This document shows, piece by piece, positions 33,591 to 41,969 of a DNA stretch of 64,000 nt. The notes beneath the pieces were generated by a model, which did no database searches, had not been told where the DNA came from, and saw nothing but the letters and a program-made list of their open reading frames with translations. The position numbers were made by a program, and so were the translations under genes. Source of the stretch: VXYL01 sp964348085. GTDB taxonomy: Bacteria; Pseudomonadota; Gammaproteobacteria; Pseudomonadales; Azotimanducaceae. Position 1 is the stretch's first letter, and every line of letters begins with the position of its first letter. The stretch is from contig CAYGBI010000010.1 in the NCBI GenBank assembly GCA_964348085.1, forward strand, positions 5,305-69,304. Reading direction: 5' to 3'.

Positions 33591-34454
33591 ATGACTGCCA
33601 CGCCCGTCGCCTACATGGCGCGCACGCGCCGCTACTACGAGGCGCAGGGATTCGACAAGGCCTATACGTGGGCGTGCTTCGACGACGCGCCGTTCGCGCC
33701 TTTGCCGAAGCCCTTGGCCGAGTGCCGGCTAGCGCTCGTAACCACCGCCGCACTCTATGACCGAGAGGCATCGGATCCGCGCTACGTCGCCTCAGCAAGC
33801 GCGGTCGAGCCACCGCCGCGGCTGTTCGCCAACGACCTCGCTTGGCACAAAGGCGTCACGCACCTCGAAGATCGCGGTTCCTACTTCCCCATCGAACCGC
33901 TCCGCGAACTGGTCGCCAAGGGGCGCCTTGGCGGTGTCGCCGAGCGCTTCCACTGCTTGCCCACGGAATACAGCCAGCGGCGCACGATGCGAACCGATGC
34001 GCCGGAAATACTGAAGCGCTGCCGGGAGGACGGCGCGGACATCGCCTTACTCGTACCGTTGTGACCGGTCTGCCATCAGACCGTGAGTCTGACCGCCCAC
34101 TACCTCGAAACGCACGGCTTACCGACGGTGATCTTGGGTTCCGCGCTCGATGTGGTGGAGCATTGTGGCGTGGCGAGGTTCGCATACTTGGACTTCCCCC
34201 TCGGCAACCCCTGTGGCAAACCTTACGACGCCGACATGCAGCGAGACGTCGTGTTCGCCGCCATCGACCTGTTCGAGAGCGCCGAGGCGTCGAGAACCAC
34301 GTTGCGGCTGCCGCAACGCTGGAGCGACAGCGAGAGCTGGCGAGACGACTACATGGCGGTGCGAGAGGAGGACTTGGCGGTCCTGCGGCGCAAGGGCGAG
34401 GAGCGCCGGGCGGGACGTCAAGCGTTGCGGGAGGCGGGCAGGGTGCGTCGCTAG
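33591..34454 (+). CDS. GrdB-like reductase family protein with in-frame TGA (candidate selenoprotein)
   Basis: The frame is open from the ATG at 33591 to a stop at 34452-34454 except for one TGA at 34062-34064 (residue 158 of 287). Both halves read as one protein of the glycine/sarcosine/betaine reductase selenoprotein B family: RTRRYYEAQGFDKAY at the start, FHCLPTEYSQRRT before the TGA, and PVCHQTVSLTAHYLE, GLPTVILGSALDVVEHCGVAR and DFPLGNPCGKPYD after it. As I recall the family, proteobacterial relatives read LVPLCPVCHQT, so the TGA takes the place of a conserved Cys and would create a U158-x-x-C161 redox motif. This suggests selenocysteine insertion rather than gene decay, because no other frame disruption is present. 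The alternative is a nonsense mutation or base error. It is followed by tsaD. Confidence 0.8.
34066..34092 (+). promoter_or_regulatory. Candidate bacterial SECIS stem-loop downstream of the TGA
   Basis: Two alternative hairpins lie just after the TGA. The first is CGGTCTG (34066-34072) with CAGACCG (34077-34083) around a four-base loop. The second is TCAGAC (34076-34081) with GTCTGA (34087-34092) around CGTGA. The second places a GU-containing apical loop 18-22 bases after the TGA, within the range known for bacterial SelB-binding elements. The sequence also encodes conserved residues, so structure could be coincidental. Confidence 0.4.
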
Positions 34455-34511
34455 TGTTCTGTCCGGGTAATTTCTCGCATCGCAGCGCTCGCTCAGCGTA
34501 CCGACGCTAAC

Positions 34512-35594
34512 ATGCTCGTGCTCGGCGTGGAGACGTCCTGCGACGAAACCGGTGTCGCGCTCTACGATTCGACCGCCGGAGTGGTCGCGCAGTCGCTCTA
34601 CAGCCAGGTGGAGCTGCACGCCAAGTACGGCGGCGTGGTGCCGGAACTGGCATCCCGGGATCACATCCAGAAGCTTCTTCCCTTGCTGCGGGAACTGTTC
34701 GACAAAGCCGGTTGCTCGCCCGAGGATTTGCACGGCGTGGCGTACACGGCCGGGCCGGGGCTTATCGGTGCGCTGATGGTGGGCGCGGGCGTCGCTCGCT
34801 CGCTGGCGTTCGGCCTCGACATTCCCGCCATCGGCGTCCATCACATGGAAGCGCACCTGCTAGCGCCGCTGCTTGGCGAGGCGAGCCCGCCGCTGCCATT
34901 TGCCGCGTTGCTGGTTTCCGGCGGCCACACTCAAATCTTCCGCGTCGACGGCATTGGCCGCTATCGGCTGCTTGGCGAGAGCTTGGACGACGCCGCTGGC
35001 GAAGCGTTCGACAAGACGGCGAAGATGCTGGGCCTCGGCTATCCGGGGGGGCCGGCCATTGCGACGGTTGCGGAGCGTGGCGACCCCGGGCGGTTTCGCT
35101 TTCCCCGCCCGATGACGGATCGGCCCGGCCTCGACTTGAGCTTCTCCGGCTTGAAGACCTACACCCGCAACACGATTGCCGAACATGCGCCGCTGACGGC
35201 GCAAGACATCGCCGACATCGCCCGCGCCTTCGAGGAAGCGGTGGTGGACACGTTGACCATCAAGTGCCGGCGGGCGGCGCGCGATGCCGGCCTCGAGGCA
35301 TTCGTAGCTGCCGGTGGCGTCGCCGCCAATCGACGGTTGCGTAGTCGCTTGGCTGCGGCGCTGCCGCACGTGGTTTACGCGCCGCCGGCGCTATGTACGG
35401 ACAACGGCGCGATGATCGCCTATGCCGGGGCGTTGCGCCTCTTGGCGGGGGAGCGCGACTCCTTGGCGATCGACACTCGTGCCCGATGGCCGATGGCGGA
35501 CCTCAGGCCGCCCTTCGCGCAACCCGAACGTGCGCCGGGCGCGGCCGCTACGAGCCCAAGCGATCAAGAGCCGCGCGTGCCGAGGGGCGGGTAG
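34512..35594 (+). CDS. tsaD: tRNA N6-adenosine threonylcarbamoyltransferase
   Basis: TsaD joins threonylcarbamoyl to A37 of ANN-decoding tRNAs together with TsaB and TsaE. The 360-residue product starts MLVLGVETSCDETGVA and has the iron-binding HHMEAHLLAPL segment (family HMxxH) and the ASKH-fold LLVSGGHTQIF and FVAAGGVAANRRLRS segments. The C-terminus, about 20 residues longer than usual and proline/alanine rich, is probably a lineage extension. It lies 57 bp after the GrdB-like gene. The essential housekeeping assignment is secure. Confidence 0.96.
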   Translation: MLVLGVETSCDETGVALYDSTAGVVAQSLYSQVELHAKYGGVVPELASRDHIQKLLPLLRELFDKAGCSPEDLHGVAYTAGPGLIGALMVGAGVARSLAFGLDIPAIGVHHMEAHLLAPLLGEASPPLPFAALLVSGGHTQIFRVDGIGRYRLLGESLDDAAGEAFDKTAKMLGLGYPGGPAIATVAERGDPGRFRFPRPMTDRPGLDLSFSGLKTYTRNTIAEHAPLTAQDIADIARAFEEAVVDTLTIKCRRAARDAGLEAFVAAGGVAANRRLRSRLAAALPHVVYAPPALCTDNGAMIAYAGALRLLAGERDSLAIDTRARWPMADLRPPFAQPERAPGAAATSPSDQEPRVPRGG

Positions 35595-35597
35595 CGG

Positions 35598-35603
35598 TAT
35601 ACT
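35598..35603 (+). promoter_or_regulatory. Probable -10 box (TATACT) for the TonB receptor gene
   Basis: TATACT lies 97 bp before the ATG at 35700. A short hairpin TCGCC-GATT-GGCGA follows in the leader. No Fur-like box is obvious. Confidence 0.35.
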
Positions 35604-35699
35604 TCGCGCATCGCCGATTGGCGAGTTCCCCCACCACCGTCGGCGTCGCCGTTATCCGCGCGAACTGACGATTGTTCTTTGCGTTATGAGAGGAGAGGC

Positions 35700-37943
35700 A
35701 TGAGGGTTGTCGGGCGTCTTTTGATCGCAATGCTTGTTTCGGCGGCAGCGCCGATGAGCGCCGAAGATGTCAGCGACGTCGAGGGGTCGGTAGACGACAC
35801 GATTACCGTCGTCGCCACCCGCACCGAGCGGTCGCTCGACGAAGTGGCGGCTACGGTTTCGGTCAAGACGGCGGAAGACATCGAGCGGGAATTGGCTCGC
35901 GACATCGCGGACTTGGTGCGCTTCGAGCCGGGCGTGACCGTGTCGGGCACGGGCGACCGCTTCGGCTTGGACGGCTTCAATATCCGCGGCATCGGCGGCA
36001 ACCGCGTGTTGACGCTGATCGACGGTGTGCGCGTTGCGGAGGCGTTCTCCTTCGGCCCCTTCCTGAGTGCCCGGCGCGACTTCGTCGACGTCGACAGCCT
36101 GAGCCGCTTGGAAATCGCCCGCGGGCCTATTTCCTCGCTCTACGGCAGCGACGCCTTGGGCGGCGTGGTGGCATTGACCACCAAGCAGCCGCGCGAATTG
36201 GTGGGTGAGGACCGACCATTCGCGGCCACTTTCAAGGGCGGCTACTCCGGTGCCGACGACAGCGTCGCGGGTACGTTCGGCTTGGCGGGCGGCTCGGAAA
36301 CGATCTCCGGAATGTTGCTCTACACTCGCCGCAGCGGCGACGAAACGACCAATATGGGGGCAACGGACGGTACCGGCGCCGGGCGCGAGCGACCGGATCC
36401 GCAGACCTTCGGGCTCGACAACTTCACCGCCAAGTTGGTCGCTTCTCCGTCCGAGACCCATGCGTTCACGTTGGGCCTCGACCACTACACCAACGACACC
36501 GAGACGCGCATCCTGTCGGACTACGGCAGCCGCGTCTTCGGCACGACCGTCGATCGTCGGGACGCCGACGACGCCCGCCGGCGGCACCGTTGGTCGATGG
36601 ACTACCGCTACGCGGGTGGGCTCGGCGTCGCCGACACCGCCCAAGTCACCCTCTATCGTCAAAGTTCCGAAACGGAGCAGGTCACCTTCGAGGACCGCAC
36701 GACGCCCGCTCGCGCCAAGCAGAGGCGAGAACGGAAGTCCTCCTACGACCAAGAAATCGATGGCGTCATGGTGCAGTTGGGCAAGGCCATCGACGCTGGC
36801 GGCGCTCGCCATTTGTTTACCTACGGCATCGATTACACGGTCACCGACAGCGCCTCGATCCGCGACGGCGGAACGTTCGACGCATCCGGCGCTCCGTTGT
36901 TCGAGTTTCTGCCCCTGCCGACCCGCGATTTTCCGCTCAGCGAAGTGGTGCAATTCGCCATGTTCGTCCAAGATGAGGTGGAGTTGCTCGACGGTCGGCT
37001 CGTGTTCACCCCGAGCATTCGCTTCGATCGTTTCGACGCCGATGCCCGTGCCGACTCGATCTACCTGAGCGGCAATCCCGGCTCGCTACCGCCGCAGGAC
37101 TACGAGGATTCGGCGCTAACGACCAAACTCGGCGCGTGGTATGGCTGGTCGGACCGATACTCGGTCTACGCTCGCTACAGCGAGGGGTTTCGTGCGCCCC
37201 CTTACTCCGCCGTCAACGTCGGCTTCACCAGTTTCCAAGGCGGTTACAAGACCATCGCCAACCCGAATCTGAGATCCGAACGCAGCGAAGGACTGGAAAT
37301 CGGCATGCGCCTGCGTAGCGAGATTGGCAGTGCGCAGTTCGCCGTGTTCCGCAACGACTACGAAGATTTTATCGAGTCGCTTTCCGTCGCCGCGGAACTC
37401 TTGATGAGCGGCGCCGCGGCGCAGCTACCGACCAGTCTCGGCATCGATCCCGCGGACGGTTTGCTTACTTTTCAGGCCGTCAACAGGGAGGATGTGATGA
37501 TCCAAGGTTGGGAGGCTCGCGGCAACTTGGTGACCGAGGCTGGGCTGACCGCCCGCGCCGCAATCGCCTACGCCAAGGGCGAGGACCGACAAAACGACCA
37601 ACCGGTAAACGAGATCGAGCCTTTAACGGCGGTCTTGGGCCTCGGCTACGAGGCCGCGGATAATCGCTGGGGTGCGGAACTCGTCGCCACGTTGGCCCGA
37701 GGCAAGGACGAGTCGGACATCGACCCGATCAGCGGCCGCCTCGCGACAGGCGGATACGGCATCATCGACCTCTTGGCGCATGCCGACCTTGGCGAGCGCG
37801 TGCGCCTCAATGTAGGCCTATTCAATATCACCGACCGGACGTACATTCGCTGGGCCGATACCGTGGCCATCGGCAGCGACGCGGCCCGACGTTTCACACA
37901 GCCGGGCTTCCATGCCGGCATGTCGTTGCGGATGGCGTTCTAA
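35700..37943 (+). CDS. TonB-dependent receptor of the haem/haemoglobin type
   Basis: The start is the ATG at 35700 after an AGAGGAGAGG site, giving 747 residues. A signal peptide (MRVVGRLLIAMLVSAAAPMSA) is followed by a TonB-box-like DTITVVATRTERS and the plug domain with NIRGIGGNRVLTLIDGVRV and SSLYGSDALGGVV. The 22-strand barrel ends in the terminal Phe (SLRMAF). The plug start and the internal YARYSEGFRAPPYS fit the TonB-dependent haemoglobin/transferrin/lactoferrin receptor group, so import of haem or haem-protein iron across the outer membrane is the best guess. Ligand specificity is inferred from family only. No TonB, ExbB or haem ABC genes are adjacent. Confidence 0.9.
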   Translation: MRVVGRLLIAMLVSAAAPMSAEDVSDVEGSVDDTITVVATRTERSLDEVAATVSVKTAEDIERELARDIADLVRFEPGVTVSGTGDRFGLDGFNIRGIGGNRVLTLIDGVRVAEAFSFGPFLSARRDFVDVDSLSRLEIARGPISSLYGSDALGGVVALTTKQPRELVGEDRPFAATFKGGYSGADDSVAGTFGLAGGSETISGMLLYTRRSGDETTNMGATDGTGAGRERPDPQTFGLDNFTAKLVASPSETHAFTLGLDHYTNDTETRILSDYGSRVFGTTVDRRDADDARRRHRWSMDYRYAGGLGVADTAQVTLYRQSSETEQVTFEDRTTPARAKQRRERKSSYDQEIDGVMVQLGKAIDAGGARHLFTYGIDYTVTDSASIRDGGTFDASGAPLFEFLPLPTRDFPLSEVVQFAMFVQDEVELLDGRLVFTPSIRFDRFDADARADSIYLSGNPGSLPPQDYEDSALTTKLGAWYGWSDRYSVYARYSEGFRAPPYSAVNVGFTSFQGGYKTIANPNLRSERSEGLEIGMRLRSEIGSAQFAVFRNDYEDFIESLSVAAELLMSGAAAQLPTSLGIDPADGLLTFQAVNREDVMIQGWEARGNLVTEAGLTARAAIAYAKGEDRQNDQPVNEIEPLTAVLGLGYEAADNRWGAELVATLARGKDESDIDPISGRLATGGYGIIDLLAHADLGERVRLNVGLFNITDRTYIRWADTVAIGSDAARRFTQPGFHAGMSLRMAF

Positions 37944-38035
37944 CCGGGTCTAACCGGGTGAGCGAAGGGCCGTTGTTAGGCAGGGGTCGCCGTCGTCTTT
38001 GCCAGCGCCCTGAATGGGCGTGGCTTGATGAGGTC

Positions 38036-38062
38036 GGGCTCACCCGGTCGCGGGTTGAGCCC
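38036..38062 (+). terminator. Hairpin after the TonB receptor gene
   Basis: GGGCTCACCCG (38036-38046) pairs with CGGGTTGAGCCC (38051-38062) around GTCG with one bulged T. A tandem CTAACCGGGT pair directly after the receptor stop is the only other structure in the 181-bp gap. Confidence 0.45.
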
Positions 38063-38124
38063 GGCGGACGACAGGATGAACCCCGACGCGCAGTGCCGCG
38101 GGCTGCTTAATCTGTCGGCGCCGG

Positions 38125-38600
38125 CTAGTTGCTTGGCGGTGGCTCAGTGAACACTTCGCCGGCGCGCTCGGCAGCGAGGCGGCGCTGGTTCCACGCCGCC
38201 CACTCGGCCATGGCCTCGTATCGGCCTTCCGCGCGGCCTTCCTCTCGGCCTCGGGCTTTGTGCTCCTCGATCACCGGGATCACGAAGCGGTTGACCATTG
38301 CTTGATACAGCGACAACAGTATTCCTCCTATCATGTTGATGACGCGCGCCAGCAGCATCGAAACGATCGATCGCTACTCCCACGCCCACCGTGCCCAAGT
38401 CCGCAACACCGCCAAGGCGGCGTCCGGCCAAGGCGCGGCGACGGCCATGCCTTGGCAGTCTCTCAGACGATTTGGGCCAGGGCGGCAAGCCATAGCGCGC
38501 CGGCGAGTCCGAAGAACATGCACGCATTGCGCACCGCGGCACCCCAAACCGACACATGGTTCCGGAGCGGGGTGTCGCGGACGATCCGACGGACGCCCCG
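38125..38600 (-). pseudogene. Frameshifted tandem copy of the small membrane protein gene
   Basis: This segment is a diverged duplicate of the intact gene at 38637-39131. The last 77 codons (38125-38358) remain open and encode MLLARVINMIGGILLSLYQ through the terminal EPPPSN. Upstream of these the homologous codons are out of frame: a 4-base duplication (ATCG) near 38365-38372 and two single-base losses relative to the intact copy (near 38407 and 38436) shift the frame. No start codon equivalent to the intact gene remains. The 77-residue fragment could still be made from its own ATG, but no ribosome-binding site supports it. Confidence 0.8.
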
Positions 38601-38636
38601 ACTTGTGACGCGGGCTAATCGGTCATTCGGCGCCGG

Positions 38637-39131
38637 CTAGTTGCTCGGCGGCGGCTCGACGAACGCTTGGCCGGCCCGCTCGGCGACGAGGCGGCGCTGG
38701 TTCCACGCTGCCCACTCGGCCATGGCCTCGTCTCGACCTTTCTCGATACCTTTCTCGATGCCTTCCTTTCGGCCTTGAGCTTTGTGCTCCTCGATCACCG
38801 GGAGCACGAAGCGGTTGACCATTGCTTGATACAGCGACAACAGTATTCCTCCTATCATGTTGACGGCGCGAGCGAGCAGCATCGAAACGATCGCTGCTCC
38901 CAAGCCCACCGTGCCCAAGTCCGCAAGCACCGCCAAGGCGGCGTCCGGCCACGGCGCGGCCGACGGCCATGCCTTGACGGTCTTGTAGACGATTTGGACC
39001 AGGGCGGCAAGCCACAGCGCACCGGCGAGCCCGAAGAACATGCGCGCGTCGCCAGCCGCGACACTCCAAACCGACACTTGGTTCGAAGGGCGGGGCGTCG
39101 CCGACGGCAGCATCCAGCGCGACCAGTTCAT
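38637..39131 (-). CDS. Small membrane protein with charged C-terminal tail, unknown function
   Basis: The 164-residue product has two predicted membrane segments, MFFGLAGALWLAALVQIVYK (about 31-50) and a longer hydrophobic stretch from about 65 to 110. A charged helix with the repeat KEGIEKGIEKG (122-132) and a C-terminus WAAWNQRRLVAERAG...EPPPSN follow. An AGGAGCGG site precedes the ATG at 39131. The domain is not one I can name. Its C-terminal half is strongly conserved in the adjacent decayed copy, which shows that this part is under constraint. The 183-bp gap upstream (39132-39314) holds no visible gene and probably its promoter. Confidence 0.7.
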   Translation of the reverse strand: MNWSRWMLPSATPRPSNQVSVWSVAAGDARMFFGLAGALWLAALVQIVYKTVKAWPSAAPWPDAALAVLADLGTVGLGAAIVSMLLARAVNMIGGILLSLYQAMVNRFVLPVIEEHKAQGRKEGIEKGIEKGRDEAMAEWAAWNQRRLVAERAGQAFVEPPPSN

Positions 39132-39314
39132 GATCCGCTCCTGTCCGGTTGAGTTCGGACATTGTGGCGGGAGTCGTCATGCGAAAACTACGGCCAGCGG
39201 CTGCAAACCGCGTAAGAAATTCGCCACTCATCGTGTGCGATATCGTCGCTTCTCGGTCGAATAGGGCGTGATACGCCCCTTGTCGCGCCCTCTGTACCCC
39301 CCGAGCGCTCGAAA

Positions 39315-40358
39315 TCAGCGTGCGGCGACCACAACCCCGTGTTCCCGGCGAAGATGCGCCGCCAGCAAGTCCGCACCGAAGTCGGCGCCCGGCCGATGCC
39401 AGACCGCATGCACATGGTCGCCGCCTTCGGTGTTGTCGATCTCCAGCAGGAGCCCGGGGCCGGAGATGCGTGTGTAGAAGGAAAACGGCGGATCCTCCGT
39501 GGCGACGAAGGCGAAGTGTAGTCCCGGACGCGCCGCATCGATCTCCGTGCGTCGTGCGGCCGCGATGCGGGCGTTCCAGAATCCGGCAAAGTGGTCCAGC
39601 AGCGAGTCGAGCACTGCCTGCTGTTCGGTGTTCATCGATGCGCGCGCCAAGCCCACTGGCGCCGGGTCGGCCAGCGTGCGCACCTGCCCGATCATGTGGC
39701 CTCGGTCGGCCTTGAACGGCAGCGTTGCGGCGGTGCGTTGTGCCTCATCGAGGCTGCTGTAGAGATCCCGCGCGAGTTGCTCTTCGACGCCTAGGGCGGC
39801 GACGCCGGCCGATGGCAGTCCGGCAGGCACGAGGCGCGGTTCGGCGCCCAGAAAGAGCGGCAGAGAGGCAGGCGCATGTCCCGGCACCGACGTGACGTGC
39901 AACGACAGATGATGGCCTTCGTAGCGGAAGCTCCAAGCCCTATCGCTGGACGGTTCGCCGAAGAATGCCCAGTAGTACCGTCCGGGGTCGCGTAGTCCCA
40001 GCGGGCGCAGCAGGACGGACTCCCTCTCCCGGACATCCCGTTCGAGCAGCCGAATCGCTCGCAACTTCCCAAACCCTTGGCCGGACAGGGTGGCTGCGAG
40101 CAATGCGTCGCCCGTCTCGTAGCGAACGCCGTCGAGGTCGCCATGGCGCAAGCCGTCGAGATTGGTCGGCGCATAGCGGATGTCCAAGCGTTCCGAATCG
40201 GCGAACGGCCATGAGGCCTCGTCGCGCTCGTCTTCGGTCAACGCCGCAAGGAAGCTGCGGGCGTGTTCGGCAAGGGTCGGTGGATCCGCTGCCGCGCTGC
40301 CGACCGCGATCAACGCGGCGCAAGCGAGGGCGTTCAGAGTGGCGAAGTTCATGTGCAT
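39315..40358 (-). CDS. Exported DUF3500-domain protein
   Basis: The product from the ATG at 40358 has about 347 residues and begins with a signal peptide (MHMNFATLNALACAALIAVGSAAA). It then matches DUF3500 throughout: AWPFADSERLDIRYAPTN-like beginning, EPSSDRAWSFRYEGHHLSLHVT in the middle and LLLEIDNTEGGDHVHAVWHRPGADFG near the end. The family is found in many bacteria without an established function; its conserved His and Glu suggest metal binding. A GTG at 40382 is an alternative start. It stands alone between the small membrane protein and another membrane protein gene on the same strand. Confidence 0.85.
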   Translation of the reverse strand: MHMNFATLNALACAALIAVGSAAADPPTLAEHARSFLAALTEDERDEASWPFADSERLDIRYAPTNLDGLRHGDLDGVRYETGDALLAATLSGQGFGKLRAIRLLERDVRERESVLLRPLGLRDPGRYYWAFFGEPSSDRAWSFRYEGHHLSLHVTSVPGHAPASLPLFLGAEPRLVPAGLPSAGVAALGVEEQLARDLYSSLDEAQRTAATLPFKADRGHMIGQVRTLADPAPVGLARASMNTEQQAVLDSLLDHFAGFWNARIAAARRTEIDAARPGLHFAFVATEDPPFSFYTRISGPGLLLEIDNTEGGDHVHAVWHRPGADFGADLLAAHLRREHGVVVAAR

Positions 40359-40424
40359 GGTGTTGCCCGCTTGTGCTGTCACTGCCTGATCGCCGCGGCA
40401 ATCAGCATATCCTCCGCCCCGCCG

Positions 40425-41135
40425 CTAATCCGTTCGCGGCTTCCGCTCTTCCCAGCGAACGCAGAGCGCATTCGTATCGCTGACGATGGCCAGATGCAAC
40501 ACCGGCAACGCCGCCACCATCGCTACCTCCACGGCCCGTGCCCAAACACCACCTACGACACCGATGGCGGCGGCGGAGAACACGACGACGACGGTGAGCG
40601 CCACGCCGCCGAACCCCTTGGTGCGCAGCCGCTGCGACGCCGCCATCTCCCGCATTCGCCAAGCAAGAAAGAGTCGCTCCCAGCGGTTGCTTGAGGATGT
40701 CCAAACGCGCACGCCGGTATCCGGCCAGTTGGCGAGGACGTCGCGCGCGTACCACGGCCACCAGAACCAAGCGACGACGACAAAGCCGAGGCCGGCGAGT
40801 AGGGCGGACGCTTCGAGCACCTCTTCTCCCGGCAGCGAGAAAATGCCAACCGCGACGGTGAAGACGACAAGGGCGAATACCAGCAGCCAGCCCAGCACGA
40901 AGCCGGTGAAGCCGAGGAAACTGAACACTAAGCCAACCTTCGACTCCCCGACGATGGATTTGCCCACCCCGAGGACGGCCGCCGCCTTGCGCAGGAACAG
41001 CGGCAGCAACAGCACGAGCATCGGGAAGCGATAGGTAGGGTCGTGGAACATGACCGTGAAAAGCACTGCCAGAGCAGTCGGCAGCGCCAGTGGCGCGTAG
41101 ATCAAGCCTCGGCGCGAGAGCTTCCCTTCGAGCAT
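40425..41135 (-). CDS. Polytopic membrane protein of unknown function
   Basis: The 236-residue protein has about five hydrophobic segments: GLIYAPLALPTALAVLFTVMF, FPMLVLLLPLFLRKA, FTGFVLGWLLVFALVVFTVAVG, ASALLAGLGFVVVAWFWWPW, and a later VALTVVVVFSAAAIGVVGGV. A positively charged segment lies between the fourth and fifth. No family is recognised. It starts three bases after the stop of the oligopeptide-type ABC ATPase gene, so it is the last gene of that transporter operon and may assist it. No catalytic motif is visible. Confidence 0.7.
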   Translation of the reverse strand: MLEGKLSRRGLIYAPLALPTALAVLFTVMFHDPTYRFPMLVLLLPLFLRKAAAVLGVGKSIVGESKVGLVFSFLGFTGFVLGWLLVFALVVFTVAVGIFSLPGEEVLEASALLAGLGFVVVAWFWWPWYARDVLANWPDTGVRVWTSSSNRWERLFLAWRMREMAASQRLRTKGFGGVALTVVVVFSAAAIGVVGGVWARAVEVAMVAALPVLHLAIVSDTNALCVRWEERKPRTD

Positions 41136-41138
41136 CTA

Positions 41139-41969
41139 TCAAAGGCCGAGCTCGCGACGATCTAGCGGCTTAAGCGCGATGTCCGGGTCGGGCGACGGAA
41201 TGGCCGAGAGCAAGAGACGAGTGTAGTTCTCCTGCGGGTTGGCGAAGATGTCGTCCACGGTGCCGGCTTCCACCACACGGCCTTGGTGCATGACGAGGAT
41301 GGTGTCGCAGATATGTTCGACGACGCTCAAGTCGTGCGCGACGAACAGATACGTGAGGCCGAGCTCGCGCTGCAAATCTTCCAGCAAGTTGATGATTTGC
41401 GCTTGCACGGAAACGTCGAGCGCGGACACGGATTCGTCGCAAACGACTAGATTGGGGCGCAGAATCAGCGCTCTTGCGATGCCGATGCGTTGCCGTTGGC
41501 CGCCGGAAAAGGCGTGTGGATAACGGGTGAGCGAGTCTTGATCGAGTTGCACATGGTGCAGCATGTCGACGACGGTTTCGAGGCGTTCGCTCCGGTTGCC
41601 GACGCCATGGATCACCAACGGCTCCTCGAGGATCTGCCGCACGGTCATGCGCGGGTTGAGCGACGCGAAGGGGTCTTGGAAGATCATCTGCATTTCGCGG
41701 CGCAGCGGGATGAGCTCTTTGGCCGTCAGGTTTTGCAGCTCCACCCAGCCTCCCGAACTGTTGAAGCGGACGACGCCTTGGTCCGGGTCGATGGCGCGCA
41801 GGATGCAGCGCACCAACGTCGTCTTGCCGGACCCGGATTCGCCGACCACGCCCAAGGTCTCCGAGCGTCGCACTTCGAAGGAGACGTCTTCCACCGCCGG
41901 CACGCCGTCGAATGCCTTGGATAGGCCTTCGACAGTGAGCAGCTTGTCGTCCGGCAACGATGGGTTCAT
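41139..41969 (-). CDS. Opp/Dpp-type ABC transporter ATPase (second ATPase, OppF-like)
   Basis: The 276-residue product starts at the ATG at 41969, which overlaps the stop of the preceding ATPase (ATGA). It has Walker A GESGSGKTT, the Q-loop MQMIFQDPFASLNPRMT, signature FSGGQRQRIGIARAL, Walker B VVCDESVSALDV and the H-loop VAHDLSVVEH. The Walker B region has DES instead of the typical DEP, as in many OppF/DppF proteins. It pairs with the OppD-like ATPase to drive import of peptides or related solutes. A longer reading frame extends upstream but is antisense-like inside the neighbouring gene. Confidence 0.92.
   Translation of the reverse strand: MNPSLPDDKLLTVEGLSKAFDGVPAVEDVSFEVRRSETLGVVGESGSGKTTLVRCILRAIDPDQGVVRFNSSGGWVELQNLTAKELIPLRREMQMIFQDPFASLNPRMTVRQILEEPLVIHGVGNRSERLETVVDMLHHVQLDQDSLTRYPHAFSGGQRQRIGIARALILRPNLVVCDESVSALDVSVQAQIINLLEDLQRELGLTYLFVAHDLSVVEHICDTILVMHQGRVVEAGTVDDIFANPQENYTRLLLSAIPSPDPDIALKPLDRRELGL

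Noticed and set aside
34083..34454. Second half of the GrdB-like gene as a separate small gene starting with GTG
   Set aside because: It is in the same frame as 33591-34061, without a ribosome-binding site, and its first codons continue the family alignment across the TGA. One gene with an internal TGA explains it better.
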